Both the position numbers and the translations under genes were made by a program. The notes beneath the pieces are model-generated. The model made no database searches. It was not told the DNA's origin and saw nothing but the letters and a program-made list of their open reading frames with translations. DNA of 64,000 bases, taken from assembly GCA_002412715.1 (NCBI GenBank), contig DHVP01000029.1:15220-79219 (forward strand), read 5' to 3'. Shown here in pieces: positions 7,852 through 15,418 of the stretch (position 1 is its first letter; each line of letters begins with the position of its first letter). Origin of the DNA: Deltaproteobacteria bacterium UBA5205. GTDB taxonomy: Bacteria; Desulfobacterota; Syntrophorhabdia; Syntrophorhabdales; Syntrophorhabdaceae.

Positions 7852-10049
7852 CCAAGGAGAAAAAGGTTTCCATCACCATCGACAACAGGAAAGTAGAAGC
7901 GAAGGCAAAGACGACCATTCTTCAGGCGGCGAGAGAAAACGACATCGACATACCCTCGCTGTGCGCCCTGGAGCACCTGCCTTCCTACGGCGCATGCAGG
8001 CTGTGCGTTGTGGAGGTTGACGGGATCAGGGGTTTCCCCACGTCCTGCACCACGCCCGTGGAAGACGGTATGGTGATCCGCACCGACACCGCGGAGGTGA
8101 GAACTCTCCGGCAGGAGGTTTTGAAGCTTCTCTTAAGCGAGCATCCTGCCAGTTGCCTTTTCTGCGAGGAGCAGACAGACTGCAAAAATTTCCAGGGGAC
8201 GATCCGCAAGGTGGGTGTCACTACGGGATGCCGTTACTGCCCTAACGACGAGATGTGCGAACTCCAGGAGGTCACAAAGAAGGTGGGTCTCACGGAGACG
8301 TCCTACCCGGTGTACTACAGGAATTTCCCCGTCGAAAAGGAAGACCCTTTTTACGACAGGGATTACAATTTGTGCCTTCTGTGCGGCCGCTGCGTCAGGG
8401 TCTGCAACGACATCAGGCTCAACGGTACATTGAGCTTCAAGCAGCGCGGAAAGTTGACGACCGTCGGGCCCGCGTTTGCCCGCACCCATCTCGAGGCAGG
8501 TTGTGAATTCTGCGGGGCCTGCGTGGCCGTGTGCCCTACGGGCGCATTGTCGGCGAAGGCCAGCAAATGGTCCGGCAAACCTGACGAGGTTGTCGAGTCC
8601 ACGTGTCCCTACTGTCCCGTCGGGTGTAGCCTTGACATCAAGGTCAAGGCAGGAGAGGTTGTGGATGTCAGCGCCGACTATGATTCGCCGACGGAACACG
8701 GTCTCATCTGCGTGAAGGGGCGTTTCGCCATACCCGAATATGTTTTGAGCCCCGATAGACTTGCCAGACCGACAATACTCAAACCTGAGGGCTACGACTT
8801 CCTTCCGTGGGAAGAGGCACTCGACGAAGCCGCGGCGAAGCTCAAAGCGGCCGGGCCGAAAAATACCTTTGTTGTCGTGTCACCCCAGCTTTCCAATGAG
8901 GACCTTTTCGTTGCCCAGCGGTTTGCCAGGGAAGTCATCGGGACGGAGGCAATCTTCTCATCGGTCATATTCGATCTCGGCAGCGACCTGAGATCTTTCG
9001 TGGACCTTGCCGTAATGTCGGAACAGATAGATACGATTGAGGAAACAAAGGGAATCCTGACCATCGGTCTCGATACCACCTACGGTTTCACCCCGCTGGG
9101 AATCGCAGTCAAGAAAGCGGCCAAAAAAGGCGCCATTCTCGTGACTGTCAGCGAAGATGAGTGCAACCTTGACATGCTGTCCGAAGAGGCCTTTCAGTCC
9201 GACGCGGCAAAATGGCCGGAATTCATGGACGGCATCATGAAGTCCATGTCGGGCAATGGAACCAGGAAGAGCAAAGCGGCGGCATCGTTATTCAAAAAGG
9301 GCGAACGCAATGTTGTCATCATCGGGCCCGATGCCATTTTTTCGGGCAAACGCAAGGAGATATTCGAGCGCGTCCTTGCCATGAGGGATAATCTCGGATG
9401 GAAGGTTACCGTCTGTCATCCCTATACCAACCTCATGGGCATGCTCGCCATGGGGGCCTTACCGGGTCTGAAGCCGGGCGGATTGAAATCCGACGGGGTA
9501 CTCAAGCTTAAAGACCCGGTGGGCGTCATCGATCTCAAGCAAGGCCGGAAGGTCGGCTACTTTATTGGCGAGGCGCCTTCGCCGGAAATGCCGAAATGTG
9601 AATACCTGATCTATGAAAATGCCCTGCCCGCACCTTCAGGGTTCGATCCGAACCTTATCCTGCCTGCCGGTCTCTTTACCGAGTCGCCGGGGACAACGAT
9701 AAGCTCCGAGGGCAAAATTCTCACTTTCAACCGGGCATCGGCTCCTTTCGCGGAATCCAAACCCGATTGGTGGATCATATCGGGTATCGCGGCGAGGATG
9801 AAAAAGGGAGCTTTGAAATACAATTCTCTCGCGGCCATCCAGTCGGAGATCAAGAAGTCGATCCCCGGTTTCTCGGGCAAGGAGAGGCGGGTCCCGAGGA
9901 AAAAGGTGGTCATGGAAGGCAAGGCGGCGGCGGCAGGCAACCCCCTCGGACTGGGCCGGGACGCGGCGCCGCCGGCAGCGTTCCGTGGAGTGCCCCTTCA
10001 CGATCATGTAGCCGGTATGAAGGCGATAGAAGAAAGGAGGCATAAGTGA
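7848..10049 (+). CDS. NuoG/formate dehydrogenase-like iron-sulfur subunit, probably without molybdenum catalysis
   Basis: 733 residues. N-terminal [2Fe-2S] domain (YGACRLC; SCTTPV), NuoG-type His-Cys3 cluster (HPASCLFCEEQTDC), an FdhA-like extra Cys motif (GCRYCPNDEMCELQ), a two-cluster ferredoxin (CLLCGRCVRVC; CEFCGACVAVCP), and an Fe4S4 molybdopterin domain (CPYCPVGCSLDI; GLICVKG). The remaining ~400 residues resemble a shortened molybdopterin fold, but the loop where a formate dehydrogenase carries its Cys or Sec ligand (around SSVIFDLGSDLRSF) has neither, and no in-frame TGA occurs. I infer an electron wire, as in NuoG, not a dehydrogenase. Size and order recall Geobacter SfrA. The next gene's GTG overlaps its stop. 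Confidence 0.87.
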   Translation: MTKEKKVSITIDNRKVEAKAKTTILQAARENDIDIPSLCALEHLPSYGACRLCVVEVDGIRGFPTSCTTPVEDGMVIRTDTAEVRTLRQEVLKLLLSEHPASCLFCEEQTDCKNFQGTIRKVGVTTGCRYCPNDEMCELQEVTKKVGLTETSYPVYYRNFPVEKEDPFYDRDYNLCLLCGRCVRVCNDIRLNGTLSFKQRGKLTTVGPAFARTHLEAGCEFCGACVAVCPTGALSAKASKWSGKPDEVVESTCPYCPVGCSLDIKVKAGEVVDVSADYDSPTEHGLICVKGRFAIPEYVLSPDRLARPTILKPEGYDFLPWEEALDEAAAKLKAAGPKNTFVVVSPQLSNEDLFVAQRFAREVIGTEAIFSSVIFDLGSDLRSFVDLAVMSEQIDTIEETKGILTIGLDTTYGFTPLGIAVKKAAKKGAILVTVSEDECNLDMLSEEAFQSDAAKWPEFMDGIMKSMSGNGTRKSKAAASLFKKGERNVVIIGPDAIFSGKRKEIFERVLAMRDNLGWKVTVCHPYTNLMGMLAMGALPGLKPGGLKSDGVLKLKDPVGVIDLKQGRKVGYFIGEAPSPEMPKCEYLIYENALPAPSGFDPNLILPAGLFTESPGTTISSEGKILTFNRASAPFAESKPDWWIISGIAARMKKGALKYNSLAAIQSEIKKSIPGFSGKERRVPRKKVVMEGKAAAAGNPLGLGRDAAPPAAFRGVPLHDHVAGMKAIEERRHK

Positions 10050-10903
10050 ATAAGGTCATAGAACGGTCGATGATCGTTCCAAATATGCATCTGCTAGAAA
10101 TAGAGTCACCACAGATCGCCTCGAAGGTAAAGCCCGGACAGTTTGTCATCGTCCGAGGTACCGACGAAGGTGAGCGTGTTCCCCTTTCGATCGCCGACTA
10201 CGATGCTGAAAAAGGGACCATCTCCATTGTTTTCATGGAGGTAGGCGCGTCCACCTCGGTGCTTGCCCGGCTCAAAGCCGGCGATGAGGTGGCGACGTGC
10301 GTCGGCCCGCTGGGGAACGCGACATCCATCGAAAATTTCGGAAACGTCATGCTGGTCGGAGGATGTTACGGGATAGGGAGCCTCTATCCCCTCGCGAAGG
10401 AGTTGAAGGCGAAGGGAAACAAGATCACGACGGTGCTGGAGGCCAGGAGCTCATACCTGATCTACTGGCTCAAGCGATATATCCCGTTGTCGGAGAAGAT
10501 AATCACCATCACCCGCGACGGGAGCATGGGTCAGAAAGGCCACGTCAGCCGGCTGCCGGACGTCATACACGGCATGCCCGAGCGGCCGGCCAGGATCTTT
10601 GTCAACGGATGCACCTATCTCATGGCGCATACGTCGGAGGTTACGAAAGACCTGGGAATCCCTGTCGTGGTTAACTTGAACCCCATCATGATCGATGGTA
10701 CCGGGATGTGCGGCGTGTGCCGGGTGACCGTCGGCGGACAGATGAAATTTGCCTGTGTGGACGGCCCCGAGTTCATGGGACACGACATTGACTGGAAGGA
10801 ATTTCTCGCGCGCAGGAAGGCGTACATGACGGAAGAAACCATCTTTTTCCGCAGGAGCGACGCACACGCGCATAACGAAGGGAAGTGTGCCTGGCATGAA
10901 TGA
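10046..10903 (+). CDS. NfnA-like FAD/[2Fe-2S] subunit with degenerate NAD(H) motifs
   Basis: 285 residues, GTG start with AGGAGG 6 nt upstream. It belongs to the ferredoxin-NADP reductase-like PyrK/NfnA group. The FAD motif RVPLSIADYD (44-53) and the C-terminal [2Fe-2S] site are present, the latter with D217, C222, C225 and C237 as in the Asp/Cys3 cluster of NfnA. Two nucleotide-binding motifs differ from the fused copy at 19478: GGGVGVAP becomes GGCYGIGS (105-112), and GIGPVIMM becomes VNGCTYLM. These positions bind NAD(H) in this fold, so direct NAD(H) use looks impaired. In this operon NADH is probably handled by the NuoF-like subunit, leaving NfnA as an adaptor (inference). Confidence 0.88.
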   Translation: MNKVIERSMIVPNMHLLEIESPQIASKVKPGQFVIVRGTDEGERVPLSIADYDAEKGTISIVFMEVGASTSVLARLKAGDEVATCVGPLGNATSIENFGNVMLVGGCYGIGSLYPLAKELKAKGNKITTVLEARSSYLIYWLKRYIPLSEKIITITRDGSMGQKGHVSRLPDVIHGMPERPARIFVNGCTYLMAHTSEVTKDLGIPVVVNLNPIMIDGTGMCGVCRVTVGGQMKFACVDGPEFMGHDIDWKEFLARRKAYMTEETIFFRRSDAHAHNEGKCAWHE

Positions 10904-12320
10904 AGATAAAATTCAGGAAAAGACAAGTAAGATAGATCTCAATCGCAGAGACATGCCGAGACAGTCTCCCGAGATGAGACGAAACAATTTCGATGAGGTT
11001 GCGCTGGGTTACACAGAAGAGCTGGCCCTGGCGGAGGCTTCGCGCTGTCTCCAGTGCAAGAAGCCGCGTTGCGTGACAGGCTGTCCCGTGGAGATAGACA
11101 TCCCCGGCTTCATATCCTGTATCACCAGGGGCGATTTCAGGGCGGGGATAAAGAAACTCAAGGAAAAGAACTGCCTGCCGGCAGTGTCCGGAAGGGTCTG
11201 CCCTCAGGAGTCCCAGTGTGAGTCGAAATGCATCCTCGGCAACAAGAAGGCCGAGATTGCAATCGGCCGCCTTGAGCGGTTCCTCGCCGACTGGGAGGCA
11301 AGCGAGGGGAAAGTGGACCTGCCTCAGAAAGCGAAGCCCACGGGCAAAAAGGTGGCCATTGTCGGTTCCGGGCCCGCCGGACTCACCGTCGGCGGCGACC
11401 TTATTCTCCTCGGTCATGAAGTGACCATTTTCGAGGCGCTTCACAAGGCCGGGGGCGTCCTTGTTTATGGTATTCCCGAATTTCGCCTTCCCAAGGCGAT
11501 CGTTCAGCGGGAAGTGGACTATCTGAAGGCCCTGGGGGTGAATGTGTTTACCGACTTCGTTGTCGGGAAGACGCGTTCCATCGACGAGTTCCTCGAGGAG
11601 TTCGACGCGGTCTTCGTCGGGACCGGCGCAGGGCTCCCCTGGTTCATGAGCATCCCGGGAGAGAACTTGAACGGTGTCTATTCGGCGAACGAATACCTGA
11701 CCCGCATGAACCTCATGAAGGGGTATCAGTATCCCCGTTCGGCAACACCGGTGAAGAAGCATCTGAAGGTAGCCGTTGTCGGCGGCGGCAATGTTGCCAT
11801 GGATTCAGCCCGGACTGCGCTTCGCATGGGCGCCTCCGAGTCACACATAGTCTACCGGCGTTCCCACACCGAGCTGCCGGCCCGTGCGGAAGAGGCCGAG
11901 AATGCCGAGGAAGAGGGAGTGATCTTCGACGTGCTCACCCTGCCTGTCGCATATATAGGCGACGAGAACGGCTGGGTGAAGGAGATAGAATGTATCAAGA
12001 TGCAGCTCGGTGAGCCCGATGCCTCAGGCAGAAGGGTGCCAGTCGAGATGCCGGGCTCCAATTTCCGGATGCAGATGGATGCCGTGGTGTGTGCCATCGG
12101 CAACAGTCCGAATCCCCTTGTCCCCGCGACAACACCGGGCCTTGATACAACGAAACGGGGAACGCTTGTCGCCGACCCCGAAACGGGAAAGACTACCCGC
12201 GACAGGGTATGGGCAGGCGGCGACATAGTGACCGGAGCGGCGACGGTCATCCTCGCCATGGGGGCCGGCAGAAAAGCGGCCCGGGCCATACATGAATACC
12301 TGACGATGGAAAAGCAGTAA
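10896..12320 (+). CDS. NfnB-like NADPH-binding flavoprotein (GltD family)
   Basis: 474 residues from the ATG at 10896; a GTG at 10887 is an alternative. Overlaps nfnA by 8 nt. Glutamate synthase small-subunit fold: N-terminal domain with two [4Fe-4S] clusters (CLQCKKPRCVTGCP; CPQESQCESKC), FAD motif VGSGPAGLTVGG, NADPH motif VGGGNVAMDSA with the phosphate-binding pair YRR, and the C-terminal FAD motif GGDIVTGAATVILAMGAGRKAA. All motifs match the fused paralogue at 19478-21742, so NADPH binding and the bifurcating flavin are predicted intact. It should form the NADPH/ferredoxin end of the complex encoded by the five overlapping genes. Confidence 0.93.
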   Translation: MNEDKIQEKTSKIDLNRRDMPRQSPEMRRNNFDEVALGYTEELALAEASRCLQCKKPRCVTGCPVEIDIPGFISCITRGDFRAGIKKLKEKNCLPAVSGRVCPQESQCESKCILGNKKAEIAIGRLERFLADWEASEGKVDLPQKAKPTGKKVAIVGSGPAGLTVGGDLILLGHEVTIFEALHKAGGVLVYGIPEFRLPKAIVQREVDYLKALGVNVFTDFVVGKTRSIDEFLEEFDAVFVGTGAGLPWFMSIPGENLNGVYSANEYLTRMNLMKGYQYPRSATPVKKHLKVAVVGGGNVAMDSARTALRMGASESHIVYRRSHTELPARAEEAENAEEEGVIFDVLTLPVAYIGDENGWVKEIECIKMQLGEPDASGRRVPVEMPGSNFRMQMDAVVCAIGNSPNPLVPATTPGLDTTKRGTLVADPETGKTTRDRVWAGGDIVTGAATVILAMGAGRKAARAIHEYLTMEKQ

Positions 12321-12322
12321 AA

Positions 12323-12340
12323 AAGCGGCCCGGGCCGCTT
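12323..12340 (-). terminator. Perfect palindrome, possible intrinsic terminator for cheD
   Basis: An 18-base perfect palindrome, AAGCGGCCC/GGGCCGCTT, three bases after the nfnB stop. Read on the minus strand it is followed by six T residues, so it suits leftward transcription from cheD; on the plus strand no T-run follows. It may serve partly for both operons. Confidence 0.5.
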
Positions 12341-12624
12341 GAATAGCTGGAACCGCTTGAACGTGATAGGACAAAAAACCGTCATTCCGGTTTGAAGTCC
12401 CGTAGTTTCAGTCGCGAAACGTGGGGGGGACGTAAACTCCTGGACACATGGGATAAGTTCAGGGGACGGAACAGGGGGGTTTTAAAATACGCGCTGTCAA
12501 GCGGCTCAAGCGGTTAAAGCTATTCAGGCGGTCCGGCCATTTAAAAAAACCTGCAGTTCAGCAGACTGTCGATACACGTGTTTTCTGTTTTTTTCACGCA
12601 ATTCGAAAAATGTGAAGCCGCTCT
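12341..12624. repeat. Gene-free stretch with degenerate CAAGCGG/TTCAA repeats
   Basis: No gene seen between nfnB and cheD. The stretch holds short degenerate repeats built on a CAAGCGG / TTCAA theme: GCTGGAACCGCTTGAACG near 12346-12363 and CAAGCGGCTCAAGCGGTTAA near 12498-12517, followed by TTCAGGCGG. A GTCATTCCGG core also occurs near 12380. Similar strings appear near 23325-23395 and 35185-35235. Confidence 0.45.
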
Positions 12625-13224
12625 TCATCCCCAGATATCCGGCGCAGTCCCTTCGTCCCGGTGCCGTTTCAGTTCCCGTTTCCAGTATTCCTTGTCCCTT
12701 ATACCGAGGCCTTCGAGGGAAACCTTTTTGATCTTCCTTATGTAGAGGCAGAAGTTATGGGTGTCGAAATGGACGACCCTGCCTGTATCGCCGCCCAGGT
12801 CGGAAGAGACTATCCTGATGCCGTCGTTGCGAAGAAATTGCTCGATGAAAGCGCAATTGACCCTGCCGACGCAGTGAAAACTGTCCTTCCCGTCCTTAGG
12901 CACGAGCAGGGAACTGCCCCCGCAGACCTTGGCTCTGAGGTGTTTCCTCTCGGCGCCGAGCTTCAGCATGCCATTTATGATAAGCTCCATGGCATGTACA
13001 CCGTAGCGGCCTGCTTCGGTGATAACTATAGGCATGTCATTGGTATAGCGCCTGTTGCTCAGGAGAAAGTGGTTCATGCCCACCACCCGGTTCACGGGAT
13101 CATAAAGACATGCGGAAACGCATGAACCAAGAAGGGTGGAAATCCTGACCTGTTTGTCTGTCACATAATAATCTCCGGGAAAAAGTATGACCCGTTTCCC
13201 GTATGATTCTTCGCGAATTACCAT
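12625..13224 (-). CDS. cheD: CheD-like chemoreceptor glutamine deamidase
   Basis: 199 residues. The family core is present: T29 and C35 in STLLGSCVSACLYD, His in GMNHFLLS, and the GG of VCGGSSLL. In CheD the Thr, Cys and His act in deamidating receptor glutamines to glutamates, tuning chemoreceptor signalling, often with CheC as partner. The C-terminal extension (RKIKKVSLEGLGIRDKEYWKRE) is longer than usual. No other chemotaxis gene is nearby, so it is an orphan whose receptors lie elsewhere or whose substrate has changed. The start codon is the third unit of an (ATGGT)3 repeat (minus strand, about 13236-13220); only this ATG is in frame. Confidence 0.87.
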   Translation of the reverse strand: MVIREESYGKRVILFPGDYYVTDKQVRISTLLGSCVSACLYDPVNRVVGMNHFLLSNRRYTNDMPIVITEAGRYGVHAMELIINGMLKLGAERKHLRAKVCGGSSLLVPKDGKDSFHCVGRVNCAFIEQFLRNDGIRIVSSDLGGDTGRVVHFDTHNFCLYIRKIKKVSLEGLGIRDKEYWKRELKRHRDEGTAPDIWG

Positions 13225-13397
13225 ACCATACCATAACCTTTACCTCCGCCCAGCAGGTACCCCAAAAACCACCCTGCGAGAAAGTAATCGGTCAACCATC
13301 GAAAACCTTAACCCCCCGGAAACGGTTCCGGGTTGAAGGTTCAAGGTTCCAGTTCCAGAGTCGGGGTAAAAGTCAGAATCCCACCGGACATTCCATT

Positions 13398-13515
13398 GTT
13401 CGTCATTCCGGCGAAAGGCCGGATATTTCACCGTTGTTTTTCGCACTTGTTGTCACCTCGTATATATGTTTGCTACCGCGACAAAGGTCTTCCGCCGGGA
13501 TGACGGAGGAATGAG
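13398..13515. repeat. Degraded palindromic intergenic element (CGTCATTCCGG type)
   Basis: Within the 365-base gap before the flavoprotein gene. The left end reads CGTCATTCCGGCG (near 13400) and the right end CGCCGGGATGACGG (near 13493-13506), whose complement is CCGTCATCCCGGCG: imperfect inverted ends about 100 bases apart. This is the sequence style of widespread small non-coding repeats in proteobacteria. The left flank (13320-13370) has GGTTCAAGGTTCCAGTTCC-type minirepeats. No transposase is present. Confidence 0.45.
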
Positions 13516-13589
13516 CTTGACGGTCTTTCGACGAAAAACATAGTATAATATTGAGACTTGGACTTGAAACTTTTTCCTTGGAGGTCACC

Positions 13590-14096
13590 ATGAATACCGT
13601 ATTTCAGGAAACGAAGCCTGAGGATATCGGGCGGAACCCTTTCAAGCTCATCGGGGCGGATTGGATGCTGATAACGGCGGGAACGAAGGATTCCTTCAAT
13701 ACGATGACCGGCGCCTGGGGCGGTCTTGGCGTCATGTGGGATAAACGGGTCGCTATGTGTCTCGTTCGCCCGAACCGATACACCTATGAGTTCATGGAAC
13801 GCTCCTGGTCGTTCAGTCTGAGTTTCTTTGATGAGCAATACCGCGACGCCTTAACGTATTGCGGCACAAAATCAGGCAGGGATGTCAATAAGGTGGCCCA
13901 AACGGGCCTCACCCCGGTCTTCGGCGAAGACACAGTATACTTCGCCCAGTCGCGACTCGTTATTGAGTGCAGAAAGATCTATTTTCAGGACATCCTCCCC
14001 GGGAATTTTCTTATCCCCGAAATCGACGGTTTTTACCCTAAGAAAGATTACCACAGGATGTACTTTGGCGAGATCATCCGCTGCCTGTCCAGATAG
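13590..14096 (+). CDS. Flavin reductase-like FMN-binding protein
   Basis: 168 residues from ATG 13590, chosen because GGAGGT lies 4 nt upstream; the frame stays open further 5'. The split-barrel flavin reductase fold is suggested by the order NPFKLIGADWMLITAG, FNTMTGAWGGLGVMW, VAMCLVRPNRYTYEFME, FSLSFFDEQYRDALTYCG and SGRDVNKVAQTGL. Members bind FMN and act as small reductases or electron carriers; the specific partner is unknown. A TATAAT lies at 13544-13549 without a good -35 at standard spacing. Apparently monocistronic. Confidence 0.8.
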   Translation: MNTVFQETKPEDIGRNPFKLIGADWMLITAGTKDSFNTMTGAWGGLGVMWDKRVAMCLVRPNRYTYEFMERSWSFSLSFFDEQYRDALTYCGTKSGRDVNKVAQTGLTPVFGEDTVYFAQSRLVIECRKIYFQDILPGNFLIPEIDGFYPKKDYHRMYFGEIIRCLSR

Positions 14097-14119
14097 CCTT
14101 CAACGAACAAAGTTCTTCT

Positions 14120-14159
14120 AATAGGTCCCATGGGTCGTATAAGTCCTATAGGGCCTATT
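14120..14159. repeat. Imperfect AATAGGTCC...GGCCTATT palindrome, dispersed repeat
   Basis: AATAGGTCCC at 14120-14129 and GGGCCTATT at 14151-14159 form an imperfect stem around a loop containing TATAAGTCCTATA. It is related to the perfect palindrome at 32022-32050, so a family of short palindromic intergenic repeats is likely. It lies between the flavoprotein stop and the ArsR promoter and could also end transcription, although the T-run downstream is broken. Confidence 0.45.
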
Positions 14160-14173
14160 TCATTTTTCTTCCC

Positions 14174-14211
14174 TTGACAAATCCAGGATCGGGCTTTAAT
14201 CTAATTTAGAT
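14174..14211 (+). promoter_or_regulatory. Promoter with overlapping palindromic operator for the ArsR-type gene
   Basis: TTGACA (14174-14179), 17-base spacer, TAATCT (14197-14202). The -10 box is overlapped by ATCTAATTTAGAT (14199-14211), a palindrome with ATCTAA/TTAGAT arms around one base. AT-rich palindromes over the -10 region are typical ArsR-family operators, so autoregulation by the downstream gene is predicted. Confidence 0.6.
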
Positions 14212-14250
14212 ATGATGAAACAAAGCAACAAATAAACCAAAGGAGCGAAA

Positions 14251-14592
14251 ATGGACCCTCAGCAAGAACGAGAGGTTTTCGAATTGCAGGCTGATGTGTG
14301 CCTGGCGCTTGCCAATTCCCGGCGGCTTCAGATACTCGGTCTGCTTAAGGACGGGGAAAGGTCTGTGGGGCAGATGCTTGAAAAGATCGAGATAAACAAA
14401 GCCAACATGTCCCAGCATCTTTCAATCCTTAAACAAAAAGGACTCCTTGTGTCGCGCCGGGAGGGTACCGTGGTCTATTACCGGCTGGCGAGCCCCAGGA
14501 TTACCGAAGCCTGCTCTATCATGCGGGACGTTCTCCTCGAGACCCTCAGACAGAAGGAGCGCCTTTCGAAAAGCATGCAGGATGTCCTGTAA
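14251..14592 (+). CDS. ArsR-family winged-helix transcriptional repressor
   Basis: 113 residues with GGAGCGAAAATG start context. Winged-helix pattern: LALANSRRLQILGLLKDGE, recognition helix NKANMSQHLSILKQKGLLV, wing SRREGTVVYYRL. The classical ELCVCDL arsenic-binding motif is absent (GERSVGQM instead). Two cysteines, C17 near the start of the fold and another in the C-terminal helix (ITEACSIM), are in places where thiol-based ArsR sensors carry redox or persulfide-reactive cysteines; whether they sense anything here is inference. Located 33 nt before the ferredoxin membrane protein, which is the probable target together with its own promoter. Confidence 0.9.
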   Translation: MDPQQEREVFELQADVCLALANSRRLQILGLLKDGERSVGQMLEKIEINKANMSQHLSILKQKGLLVSRREGTVVYYRLASPRITEACSIMRDVLLETLRQKERLSKSMQDVL

Positions 14593-14625
14593 CGCCGGTT
14601 GGACGTATCAAAAGGTGAGGAACCG

Positions 14626-15336
14626 ATGAAAGAAACAAGAAGAGATGACATCATGAAACAAAATCCACAGTCGGGAAAGAAAGTCCTTGATGAGGCGAAA
14701 CGATCGAGGCGGTTGAGGCAGGTTCTCTTCGGGTCGCTCTTCCTCGTTCTGCTTGCAGCGGGATGGTTTTATTCCCTGATAGGGTATTTCATCCCCCTGT
14801 GCATGGTCGCCGGCGTCGGACTCGCCGCCGTTCGGGGGAGGAAGTGGTGCAGCTGGATGTGCCCCCGGGGATCCTTTGCCGATACATATATGAAAGCGAT
14901 AAGCCCGGAACGGAGAATGCCCCGCTGGTTACGAGGCGCAATGGTCAGGGCCGGGGTTATTATTTTCCTCATGACCATGCTCACCTATCAGATCGTACGG
15001 CTCTGGCCCGATCCTTATGCCATCGGCAGGTTCTTTGTCGTTCTCCTGACCGTCACCACTGTCGTCGGAGCTTTTATGGCCCTGGTCCTCCATCAGCGCG
15101 CCTGGTGTTCGATCTGTCCCATCGGAAGCCTGTCGAGCTGGGTCGGAAGGAATCGTTACCAACTCACAATGGACAAGGACGCCTGCATAGACTGCGGCCT
15201 TTGTGCGAAGACATGCCCCATGCAGCTCGCCCCCTCGGAGATGAAAAAGGGCGAAACCATGAGCTTCAAGGGCGATTGCCTTAAGTGCGGGCTTTGTGTG
15301 AAGGGGTGTCCGAAAGGGGCGCTCAGCTTCCCCTGA
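14626..15336 (+). CDS. NapH-like membrane protein with ferredoxin domain
   Basis: 236 residues from ATG 14626 (AGGTGAGG just upstream; a TTG at 14599 is open but lacks a good site). About four membrane segments with two cytoplasmic CxxxCP motifs (CSWMCPRGS; CSICPIGS), then a C-terminal two-cluster ferredoxin (CIDCGLCAKTCP; CLKCGLCVKGCP). NapH/MauN/CcoG-like proteins move electrons across or along the membrane to periplasmic partners. It shares an operon with the ArsR regulator, suggesting thiol or redox stress control (inference). A second protein of this broad type is at 57060-58235. Confidence 0.85.
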   Translation: MKETRRDDIMKQNPQSGKKVLDEAKRSRRLRQVLFGSLFLVLLAAGWFYSLIGYFIPLCMVAGVGLAAVRGRKWCSWMCPRGSFADTYMKAISPERRMPRWLRGAMVRAGVIIFLMTMLTYQIVRLWPDPYAIGRFFVVLLTVTTVVGAFMALVLHQRAWCSICPIGSLSSWVGRNRYQLTMDKDACIDCGLCAKTCPMQLAPSEMKKGETMSFKGDCLKCGLCVKGCPKGALSFP

Positions 15337-15355
15337 GAACCATGTGTTCCATTCA

Positions 15356-15384
15356 TTGACAAAGCCCCCCAATTACTGTAATAT
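15356..15384 (+). promoter_or_regulatory. Promoter of the hydrogenase-like kinase operon
   Basis: TTGACA (15356-15361), exactly 17 bases, TAATAT (15379-15384): a near-consensus sigma-70 promoter. It also shows that the protein must start downstream, at ATG 15419 or 15440, and not at the upstream open ATG (15344). Confidence 0.7.
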
Positions 15385-15418
15385 TTGTGGTAATTTACTA
15401 AATTTGCAGTGTATTTGG

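Noticed and set aside
7848..10049. Formate dehydrogenase catalytic subunit
   Set aside because: No Cys/Sec ligand, no in-frame TGA and a shortened molybdopterin domain; NuoG-like electron-transfer role preferred.
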